From: Actinomycetota bacterium
GTDB lineage: Bacteria; Actinomycetota; Actinomycetes; Nanopelagicales; Nanopelagicaceae
Direction of reading: 5' to 3'
Assembly (NCBI GenBank): GCA_009700715.1
Contig: WLLM01000072.1
Location: 1 to 5,298 of the forward strand
DNA: 5,298 bases
Under the pieces are notes generated by a model, which was not told where the DNA came from, did no database searches, and worked only from the letters and a program-made list of their open reading frames with translations. Below, in pieces: positions 1-5,000 of the stretch. Position 1 is the first letter of the stretch. Each line of letters opens with the position of its first letter. The position numbers and the translations under genes were made by a program.

Positions 1-1
1 C

Positions 2-1027
2 GAAACTGTAACGGATACACAAATCCTCAGAATAAATGTTGGGCACCTATTAACTTCGGCAAAGTTAAGAAGTGATTCAAATGGCGCTCAACTTCAGTTG
101 TTTGCTGGAGATTTGGGCGAGACTCAGACTGCTGCGCCATTAGCCACGTTAGCTAGCAAAACTTCCTTGAATCTGGCGCTCACCAGTAACCTGATTGCGA
201 TCTCCACAACCCGCGGCAGTAAGAACACCGCCGTTGCTACCGGAACAACATTTACTTTGCGCTGGACCGGAACCAGATATTTAGAAGGCCCAGTGACTGT
301 GCTTTCTTTAACTACCGGAAATACTGTAAATCGTTATCGCCATGGTCAGATGAGTTTTAAGATTATTCGCGACAAAGTACTCGGAAAACGGATTGAGATT
401 ATTAATTCGGTTCGACTGCAAGACGAGTATCTATGGGGGATCAGCGAAGTGCCATCTTCGTGGCCGGCAGCTGCACTTGAAGCGCAAGCGATCGCATCTC
501 GTACATATGCCTACGCCAAATCATTTAAACTCCGCGCTGCTTGCGACTGCCAGCTCTACGGAACAATAAGCGACCAGACTTTTGCTGGATATTCAAAAGA
601 GAGCGAACCAAAATTTGGCGAACTCTGGAAGGCAGCGGTAAATCGCACCGCTGGTTCAATAATCACATTTGCCGGCGCACCAATTACCGCATACTTCACT
701 TCATCATCAGGTGGCGCTACAGAAACTTCCGAACATGCGTGGGGAACAGCGACTCCATACACCGTCAGCGTTTCAGATAGCGCAAGCGTGAATGCAGTGC
801 TCAATCCGCGCTTTGCCACATGGTCGCGCGAGATTTCGCAGAGCGTTATTGCGCAAGCTTTCTTGTTACCTGATGTGGTCTCGTTAAATGTACTTTCCTT
901 AAACCCGGCAGGCACGGTTGCGAGCATTCAAGCAACTTCATCTACTGGGCTAATTGCAATTTTGCGTGGAGAAACCTTTAGAAGTCGCAGCAAATTACCT
1001 TCTGCTTGGTTTGCCTTAAAGTTTTAA
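2..1027 (+). CDS. SpoIID/LytB-domain peptidoglycan hydrolase-like protein, 5' partial
   Basis: The frame is open from base 2 to a TAA at 1025-1027, giving 341 visible residues. The true start and any signal peptide lie off the left edge; the TTG at 98 is internal. The SpoIID signature is clear. At visible residues 143-171 there is a stretch with EYLWGISEVPSSW followed by LEAQAIASRTYAYA, matching the family core around the catalytic glutamate (E149, codon 446-448). Further on come a C-x-C pair (C181, C183), a DQTFAGY segment, and AYFTSSSGGATETSEHAWG followed by PYTVSVSD, the usual second half of the domain. The C-terminus (RGETFRSRSKLPSAWF) matches the normal domain end, so the 3' end is intact. 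B. subtilis SpoIID is a lytic transglycosylase acting on stem-peptide-free glycan strands; in non-sporulating actinobacteria the role is probably cell-wall remodelling outside the membrane (inference). The gene converges on dapD with one base between stops. Family assignment is firm; substrate is not. Confidence 0.9.
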   Translation, partial: ETVTDTQILRINVGHLLTSAKLRSDSNGAQLQLFAGDLGETQTAAPLATLASKTSLNLALTSNLIAISTTRGSKNTAVATGTTFTLRWTGTRYLEGPVTVLSLTTGNTVNRYRHGQMSFKIIRDKVLGKRIEIINSVRLQDEYLWGISEVPSSWPAAALEAQAIASRTYAYAKSFKLRAACDCQLYGTISDQTFAGYSKESEPKFGELWKAAVNRTAGSIITFAGAPITAYFTSSSGGATETSEHAWGTATPYTVSVSDSASVNAVLNPRFATWSREISQSVIAQAFLLPDVVSLNVLSLNPAGTVASIQATSSTGLIAILRGETFRSRSKLPSAWFALKF

Positions 1028-1028
1028 A

Positions 1029-1964
1029 TTAATTGGCATGCAGGATGGAATTAAGCCCACCCCAAGTGCCGGTACGCATTACAACTTCTAGGCCACCGTT
1101 TAGTGAGTTACGACGGAAGAGCAGATCGTTTGCTCCTGAAAGAGTCGCCGCTTTAACAATTTCGCCATCAGGAAGTTTTACCTTCGACGCCGCTGTTATA
1201 TAAGTGCCAGCTTCAATAACGCAGTTATTTCCGAGAGATATTCCGAGACCAGAATTAGCACCGAGTAAACACTTTTCGCCAACAGAGATAACTTCTTTTC
1301 CGCCGCCGCTTAATGTGCCCATGATTGAGGCACCACCACCGACATCGCTTCCGTCGCCGACAACTACACCAGCTGAGATGCGTCCTTCGACCATTGATGT
1401 GCCAAGAGTTCCGGCGTTAAAGTTAACAAATCCTTCATGCATGATTGTTGTTCCGGGCGCTAAATGTGCACCAAGTCGAACCCGATCAGCATCTGCAATA
1501 CGAACTCCAGATGGAATTACATAATCAACCATACGTGGAAATTTATCTACGCCGAAAACTGTTACGTGACCATACTTTGCGCGCAGTGCACCGCGAATAA
1601 ATTCAAATCCTTCAACCGCGCAGGGACCTGCAGATGTCCAAACTACGTTGGTAAGTAGACCAAAGATGCCATCCATTACTGCGCCGTGCGGTTTGATCAA
1701 ACGATGCGAAAGTAGATGCAGTCGAAGGTAGGCATCTGCTGCGCTAGCAGGTGCGACATTTAGATCGATCTCAATAGAAACAACTTCGCGCTTTACTTTT
1801 CTAACTTCATCTACGCCAGATAGCTGCGTAAGACTTTCGCTTGGCTTACCGTGCAGCGCTCCAAGAGATGGTTCTGGAAACCAGACATCTAGAAGAGTTT
1901 CGCCCGAATAGGTTGCGATTCCGTGGCCTGATGCCAAGGCTGTTGAAGTTTGCGAAGAAGACAT
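1029..1964 (-). CDS. dapD: 2,3,4,5-tetrahydropyridine-2,6-dicarboxylate N-succinyltransferase
   Basis: This cytoplasmic enzyme transfers succinyl from succinyl-CoA to tetrahydrodipicolinate, a committed step of the succinylase route to meso-diaminopimelate and lysine. The 311-residue product is close in length and sequence to the M. tuberculosis enzyme (about 317 aa) as I recall it. Shared blocks include AYLRLHLLSHRL (residues 79-90), VDKFPRMVDYV (139-149), RIADADRVRLGAHLAPGTT (155-173), MVEGRISAGVVVGDGSDVGG (191-210) and KCLLGANSGLGISLG (231-245); even the C-terminal LHAN is shared. Glycine-rich hexapeptide-like repeats from about 150 to 260 form the left-handed beta-helix of the trimeric acyltransferase. 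The predicted catalytic glutamate is E193, in MVEGR. The start is the ATG at 1964-1962, the first in frame; there is no well-placed Shine-Dalgarno, but a TAnnnT box ends 6 bases before it. The gene is divergent from the LOG gene, with only 30 bases between the two ATGs. In M. tuberculosis dapE lies on the far side of dapD; here it does not. Confidence 0.98.
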   Translation of the reverse strand: MSSSQTSTALASGHGIATYSGETLLDVWFPEPSLGALHGKPSESLTQLSGVDEVRKVKREVVSIEIDLNVAPASAADAYLRLHLLSHRLIKPHGAVMDGIFGLLTNVVWTSAGPCAVEGFEFIRGALRAKYGHVTVFGVDKFPRMVDYVIPSGVRIADADRVRLGAHLAPGTTIMHEGFVNFNAGTLGTSMVEGRISAGVVVGDGSDVGGGASIMGTLSGGGKEVISVGEKCLLGANSGLGISLGNNCVIEAGTYITAASKVKLPDGEIVKAATLSGANDLLFRRNSLNGGLEVVMRTGTWGGLNSILHAN

Positions 1965-1970
1965 GCGATA

Positions 1971-1976
1971 AGCCTA
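1971..1976 (-). promoter_or_regulatory. Putative -10 box of a leaderless dapD promoter
   Basis: Read on the - strand, TAGGCT fits the actinobacterial -10 consensus TAnnnT. It is followed by six bases (TATCGC) and then the dapD ATG. That spacing puts the expected transcription start at or next to the A of the ATG, so the mRNA would have essentially no leader. No Shine-Dalgarno lies at a usable distance: an AAAGGAT further upstream is 19 bases from the ATG. I see no convincing -35 hexamer; at the expected distance the DNA already belongs to the start of the LOG gene. The call rests on geometry and one short motif. Confidence 0.5.
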
Positions 1977-1981
1977 ACCCC

Positions 1982-1987
1982 TATCCT
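1982..1987 (+). promoter_or_regulatory. Putative -10 box of a leaderless LOG-gene promoter
   Basis: TATCCT fits TAnnnT and is followed by seven bases (TTGGCCC) and then the ATG at 1995, the leaderless layout. There is no Shine-Dalgarno before this ATG. The box lies 5 bp from the opposing dapD -10 box, so polymerase could hardly occupy both promoters at once. The matching -35 region would fall inside the first codons of dapD and shows no clear TTGACA-like hexamer. Confidence 0.55.
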
Positions 1988-1994
1988 TTGGCCC

Positions 1995-2531
1995 ATGCGT
2001 ATCGCCGTTTATTGCTCTTCATCACAGACGATCGACCCAAAATATATAGATCTCGCTCATTCGCTTGGAGCCGGAATTGCCGCCCGTTCGTGGGAGTTGG
2101 TTTCAGGCGGAGGACATATTTCGGCGATGGGTGCGGTTTCGCGGGGCGCGCGCGAATCTGGCGGCAAGACAATCGGCGTTATCCCACAGCGATTAGTTGA
2201 TATTGAATTCGCCGACAAAGAGTGCGACGAGCTACACGTTGTCGATTCGATGAGAAATCGCAAAGCGATGATTGAAGATTTATCAGATGCCTTTATCGCG
2301 CTGCCTGGCGGAATTGGAACACTCGAAGAATTATTTGAAATCTGGGTTGGTAGATTTCTGAAGTTCCACAATAAGCCAGTAATTGTCTTAGATCCTTTTG
2401 ATCTATATGCACCACTTGCGACCCTAATAGATCACTTAGAAGAACACGGTTTCGTAAAACCTGGACAGCGCGAACTACTTCATTGGGCGCGCAGCGTTGA
2501 TCAAGCGCTCGATATTGCAAGTGGTAAATAA
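1995..2531 (+). CDS. LOG family protein (TIGR00730), putative nucleoside 5'-monophosphate phosphoribohydrolase
   Basis: Members of this Rossmann-like family (Pfam lysine_decarbox, a misnomer) hydrolyse cytokinin riboside 5'-monophosphates or ordinary purine nucleotides to free base plus ribose 5-phosphate; in most bacteria the physiological substrate is unknown. The 178-residue protein is typical in length. It begins MRIAVYCSSS, then has LVSGGGHISAMGAVSRGA (residues 35-52), the SMRNRK motif (85-90) and the diagnostic PGGIGTLEE (104-112). The last two hold the conserved Arg/Lys and Glu of the active site. The ATG at 1995 was chosen because family proteins start almost exactly at this MRIAVYC strand and because a -10 box ends seven bases upstream. 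A longer TTG start at 1950 would overlap dapD and add an arginine-rich, unconserved tail. The stop is immediately followed, without spacer, by the frame of the SRPBCC gene, suggesting co-transcription. Confidence 0.95.
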   Translation: MRIAVYCSSSQTIDPKYIDLAHSLGAGIAARSWELVSGGGHISAMGAVSRGARESGGKTIGVIPQRLVDIEFADKECDELHVVDSMRNRKAMIEDLSDAFIALPGGIGTLEELFEIWVGRFLKFHNKPVIVLDPFDLYAPLATLIDHLEEHGFVKPGQRELLHWARSVDQALDIASGK

Positions 2532-2998
2532 TTATTAGCGCAGCAAAGAACACGCTTCGAATAAAAATCGAACTTCCCTGTTCTCAACAACGCGCGTGGG
2601 CAGCAATCGCCGATTGGGAGTCACAGGGCGATTGGATGTTGCAGACCAAAGTTTGGGTAACTTCGCAAATTCGCGACGGTGTCGGAACTTCCATATCTGC
2701 CTTTACTGGTCCGCTGTATAAGTTTTATCCTAAATTTTCTTCGCTTGGTTTATTAGACACCATGGTGGTTACAAATTGGCAACCACCAGAGATTTGCGAT
2801 GTAGAGCACACCGGAAAAATTCTTAAAGGAACTGGATCATTTGAGTTATCGCCAGTGACCGAAAGCAGAACAAAATTTGATTGGTCAGAGACGATTGACT
2901 GTCCTCGCTTACTTTTCCTATTGGTTGCGCCATTTCTATGGGTCGGAGTTCGAATATCACTGGCTCGCCTAGCCACATCACTTCGCCCACGCGAGTAA
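2531..2998 (+). CDS. SRPBCC (START/polyketide cyclase-like) family protein; start uncertain, possibly ATT
   Basis: SRPBCC proteins have a helix-grip fold enclosing a hydrophobic ligand pocket; many are annotated polyketide cyclase/dehydrase or lipid-binding, and the ligand here cannot be told. The open frame runs from 2528 to TAA at 2996-2998. Its first part reads NTLRIKIELP, then AWAAIADWESQGDWM, the typical first strand, short helices and conserved Trp of the fold. Later come TSISAFTG, LGLLDTMVVTNWQPP and a C-terminal amphipathic helix ending SLARLATSLRPRE. No ATG, GTG or TTG occurs in this frame before the ATG at 2636, which would remove about 35 domain residues. The drawn start, ATT at 2531, overlaps the LOG stop as TAATT and gives 155 residues, normal for the fold; ATT at 2534 is equally possible. 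A weak AGTGG lies 6 bases before 2531. An automatic annotation would probably start at 2636. Family is likely, start is not settled. Confidence 0.72.
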   Translation: MISAAKNTLRIKIELPCSQQRAWAAIADWESQGDWMLQTKVWVTSQIRDGVGTSISAFTGPLYKFYPKFSSLGLLDTMVVTNWQPPEICDVEHTGKILKGTGSFELSPVTESRTKFDWSETIDCPRLLFLLVAPFLWVGVRISLARLATSLRPRE

Positions 2999-3001
2999 CC
3001 T
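2996..3001 (+). promoter_or_regulatory. Putative -10 box of a leaderless promoter for the sigma4-like gene
   Basis: TAACCT matches TAnnnT and is followed by seven bases (TGGGGCT) before the ATG at 3009, the same spacing as before the LOG gene. Its first three bases are the stop codon of the SRPBCC gene. The GGGG run just before the ATG is too close (2 bases) to act as a normal Shine-Dalgarno. No clear -35 hexamer is visible about 17 bases upstream. If real, the sigma4-like gene has its own promoter besides any read-through. Confidence 0.45.
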
Positions 3002-3008
3002 TGGGGCT

Positions 3009-3203
3009 ATGACCGCGCCCCTGACCTTGGCTGGCGCTTTGGCGCAGTTGCCCGAGGAAGAGCGGATCATTTTGACCCTTCACTACCTGCGATCGATGCC
3101 CATCGATGAAATCGCCTCGCTCTTGGGGGTTCCTGAAAAATCGGTCGCAGCGGTGATGGTTTCCGGAAAGTCCCGTATAACTTCCCTGCTCGGAATGGGC
3201 TAG
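3009..3203 (+). CDS. Stand-alone sigma-70 region 4-like helix-turn-helix protein
   Basis: The 64-residue product is little more than one sigma region 4 domain. LAQLPEEERIILTLHYL (residues 11-27) matches the first helix pair of sigma4. MPIDEIASLLG (30-40), a VPEK turn and SVAAVMVSGKSRI (45-57) match the helix-turn-helix that contacts -35 DNA, comparable to the family pattern of LP..R..L.L.....EIA..LG....V. There is no region 2, so it cannot be a complete sigma factor; it could bind DNA or RNA polymerase as a small regulator (inference). The ATG at 3009 is 10 bases after the SRPBCC stop and seven after a -10-like box; the frame is open a little upstream but offers no better start. Hand-counted GC is about 57 %, clearly above one SRPBCC stretch (35 % at 2701-2760). 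The target is unknown; the DUF3117 operon just downstream is one candidate. Confidence 0.8.
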   Translation: MTAPLTLAGALAQLPEEERIILTLHYLRSMPIDEIASLLGVPEKSVAAVMVSGKSRITSLLGMG

Positions 3204-3308
3204 CGCCTTCTTCGATTTCATACTGAGCCAGTTCTGCGAGATACTTCTCCTCTGCAATAGCCAACGGTGCAAGCTGGCCGACTTTTAAGTATCAAAGGAG
3301 TTCTCCCC
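3204..3308. other. 105-base intergenic leader before the DUF3117 operon
   Basis: This is the only spacer longer than 100 bases in the window. It should carry the promoter and leader of the DUF3117-pepA-methyltransferase run. I found no clear -10/-35 pair: CATACT at 3219-3224 is a weak -10 candidate, and TTTTAAGTAT near 3283-3292 is too close to the Shine-Dalgarno to be one. The + strand is pyrimidine-rich from about 3205 to 3253. A short direct repeat TGCAA occurs at 3253-3257 and 3268-3272. No stable hairpin followed by a T run stands out, so no terminator is called for the upstream gene. Confidence 0.45.
3294..3300 (+). promoter_or_regulatory. Shine-Dalgarno site of the DUF3117 gene
   Basis: AAAGGAG lies 8 bases before the ATG at 3309, near-ideal spacing. 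It is the only strong Shine-Dalgarno in the window and decides the start over the in-frame GTG at 3267, which would place this site inside coding sequence. It contrasts with the apparently leaderless dapD, LOG and sigma4-like genes. Confidence 0.85.
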
Positions 3309-3488
3309 ATGGCAGCCATGAAACCTCGTACTGGTGATGGACCCATGGAAGTAACCAAAGAAGCCCGATCACTGGTTATGCGAATTCCTCTCGAAGGTGG
3401 CGGACGCCTAGTCGTCGAACTCAATGCGCAAGAAGCAAATAACCTCAGCGCCGCCCTCGAAGCAGCTGTAGCACTTATCAAGAAGTAA
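3309..3488 (+). CDS. DUF3117 domain-containing protein (Rv1211-like)
   Basis: This 59-residue protein belongs to a small, strongly conserved actinobacterial family of unknown function; M. tuberculosis Rv1211 is the member I recall. The N-terminus MAAMKPRTGDGPMEVTKEAR and the block VMRIPLEGGGRLVVELN (residues 23-39) are the family signature, followed by a helical tail (AQEANNLSAALEAAVALIKK minus its first residues). There is no signal peptide or membrane segment, so it should be cytoplasmic. The start is fixed by the strong Shine-Dalgarno and by family length. The pepA start follows its stop after 9 bases, so the two are probably co-transcribed and perhaps translationally coupled. No function is proposed. 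Confidence 0.95.
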   Translation: MAAMKPRTGDGPMEVTKEARSLVMRIPLEGGGRLVVELNAQEANNLSAALEAAVALIKK

Positions 3489-3497
3489 GCCACCCTT

Positions 3498-5000
3498 GTG
3501 CTTCAGCCAATCGCTGTAGACCCAAAAACATTTCAGGATGCGCTCGCTGATGCTCAAGCGATCGCAATTGGTTTTACGCAAGTAACCGCGGATGAAAAAA
3601 CTGAATTCAATTTCCCAGCTAACGCCTCGCTGATCAAGAAATTAGAAGAAACCTTTGAGATCAATCTTCACGATGAGCTGTCATTTTTTTCAGCAACTGG
3701 AAAATCTGGCGAAATATTTGAAATCCCTGTCGCAGCCGATCAATTCTCCGCCGATCGAATTCTGTTAGTCGGACTTGGCGATGAAACTAATTATGCGATT
3801 CGTCAGGCTGGTGCCGCACTGGGTCGAAAGGCTCGCGGCAAAGCGCGGACAATTGCATCGCTCTGCGTTTCCAACCATGAGCAGTTAAAATCATTTGCAA
3901 TTTCAGTTCAGCTTGGCGCATACATTTGGACACAAAAGACTGGGCCAGCACAAGAGATTCCACTATTTCTCTTTGCTACGGATAAGCCCGAGGTTATTGA
4001 AAGCGCATCGGTGATTGCAAACGCTGTATCTCAAACTCGAGATCTGATTCACACGCCTGCAAATATCAAAACACCACTTTGGTTAGCTGATGAAGCGGTA
4101 AAGATTGCTGGCGAAACTGGTTTAGAAATAAGAGTTTTATCAGGTAAAGATCTTGCTGAATTTGGTGGACTCCGTGCCGTCGGTAATTCATCGCCAAAAC
4201 CTGGCCCGCGATTTGTAGAGATTACTTATCATCCGCGAGGTAAGAAGAAATCGGCTGGAATTCTTCCGCATGTAGTTATTGTCGGAAAAGGAATCACTTA
4301 CGACACCGGCGGTGTATCGCTAAAGCGGCCTTACGAAATCATGGCGCCCATGAAGTCAGATATGGCAGGTTCTGCCGCTGCCCTCGGTGCCATTTCCACA
4401 CTTCCATATTTTCAACCACAAGTTCATGTCACCGTTTTGATGATGCTTGCTGAAAATGCTTTATCTGGAACTTCACAACGCCCGAGCGATGTCATCACTC
4501 AATACGGCGGAAAAACCGTTGAAGTACTTGATACTGATGCAGAAGGACGGCTGGTGCTGGCCGATGGTTTGGCTTACGCGGTCAAGAATCTCGAACCAGA
4601 TTATTTAATTGATATCGCCACCCTTACAGGCGCTGCAACGCTTGGCGTTGGTCGCCAATACGGAGCGATGTACACACGAAATGAAAAAGTAGCGAAGAGT
4701 TTTTCTGAAGCAGGAGAAAGAACTGGCGATCGCGTCTGGCATATGCCGCTAGTTGATGATTATCAAGAAGCGCTGGAAAGTCCAATTGCAGATTTGAGCC
4801 ACGTCTCTGGCAAGAAGCGCTTCAGTGCAGGATCGGTTACTGCGGCGCTATTTCTTGAGCGTTTTGTCGAAGATCACACTTGGGTTCACTTTGATATTGC
4901 AGGAGTAGGGCGCAGCGAAAGTGATTCTGGAGAAAACCCCAAAGGCGGCACGGGATTCGGCGTGCGTTTGCTTATCGAATGGCTAACATCTCTCTCATGA
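3498..5000 (+). CDS. pepA: Leucyl aminopeptidase (M17 family)
   Basis: M17 enzymes are cytoplasmic two-metal (usually Zn/Mn) hexamers that remove N-terminal residues from peptides. The 500-residue product has full family length: a variable N-terminal domain (about 1-170) and a catalytic domain (about 175-500). Active-site motifs are VGKGITYDTGG (residues 262-272: K264, D269), catalytic K276, MKSDMAG (D288) and DTDAEGRL (345-352: D347, E349, R351), corresponding to E. coli K270, D275, K282, D293, D352, E354 and R356. PKGGTGFGVR near the end is also typical. Two small departures: Asp345 replaces the usual Asn of NTDAEGR, and the K276-D288 loop is one residue longer than K282-D293 in E. coli. 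The GTG at 3498 lies 9 bases after the DUF3117 stop with no good Shine-Dalgarno, so translation probably depends on coupling. The stop overlaps the next ATG. Confidence 0.97.
   Translation: MLQPIAVDPKTFQDALADAQAIAIGFTQVTADEKTEFNFPANASLIKKLEETFEINLHDELSFFSATGKSGEIFEIPVAADQFSADRILLVGLGDETNYAIRQAGAALGRKARGKARTIASLCVSNHEQLKSFAISVQLGAYIWTQKTGPAQEIPLFLFATDKPEVIESASVIANAVSQTRDLIHTPANIKTPLWLADEAVKIAGETGLEIRVLSGKDLAEFGGLRAVGNSSPKPGPRFVEITYHPRGKKKSAGILPHVVIVGKGITYDTGGVSLKRPYEIMAPMKSDMAGSAAALGAISTLPYFQPQVHVTVLMMLAENALSGTSQRPSDVITQYGGKTVEVLDTDAEGRLVLADGLAYAVKNLEPDYLIDIATLTGAATLGVGRQYGAMYTRNEKVAKSFSEAGERTGDRVWHMPLVDDYQEALESPIADLSHVSGKKRFSAGSVTAALFLERFVEDHTWVHFDIAGVGRSESDSGENPKGGTGFGVRLLIEWLTSLS

Noticed and set aside
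541..927. Frames on both strands inside the SpoIID-like gene
   Set aside because: Low-complexity or arginine-rich translations with no start signals; the SpoIID motifs in the main frame explain this DNA.
98..1027. TTG at 98 as the real start of the SpoIID-like gene
   Set aside because: The frame stays open to base 2 and upstream residues (ILRINVGHLL and on) read like normal coding sequence, so the gene is cut by the window edge rather than starting here.
1021..1100. Bidirectional terminator between the convergent genes
   Set aside because: Only a short AT-rich palindrome-like run (AATTAATT) is visible; no GC-rich stem followed by a T tract was found.
1204..1658. Open frames on the + strand opposite dapD
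   Set aside because: They are antisense shadows of a strongly conserved gene; their proline/serine/threonine-rich translations resemble no protein family.
1984..1990. AAAGGAT on the - strand as Shine-Dalgarno of dapD
   Set aside because: It is 19 bases from the ATG, too far for ribosome binding, and overlaps the -10 box of the opposite gene.
1950..1994. TTG start at 1950 giving a 15-residue N-terminal extension of the LOG protein
   Set aside because: It overlaps the start of dapD, has no family counterpart, and would remove the leaderless -10/ATG arrangement at 1982-1995.
2520..2536. Programmed frameshift fusing LOG to the SRPBCC frame
   Set aside because: The SRPBCC frame is -1 to LOG, but slipping back from AAA would pair tRNA-Lys with TAA; there is no X-XXY-YYZ slippery heptamer and no clear downstream structure.
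2057..2553. Open frames on the - strand opposite LOG
   Set aside because: No domain-like content and fully covered by a well-supported gene on the other strand.
3267..3308. GTG at 3267 as start of the DUF3117 gene
   Set aside because: It would bury the strong AAAGGAG site inside the coding region and add 14 residues absent from the family, which begins MAAMKPRTGDGPMEV.
3218..3493. Open frame on the - strand covering DUF3117
   Set aside because: It is the complement of a well-conserved family gene and shows no motif or start signal of its own.
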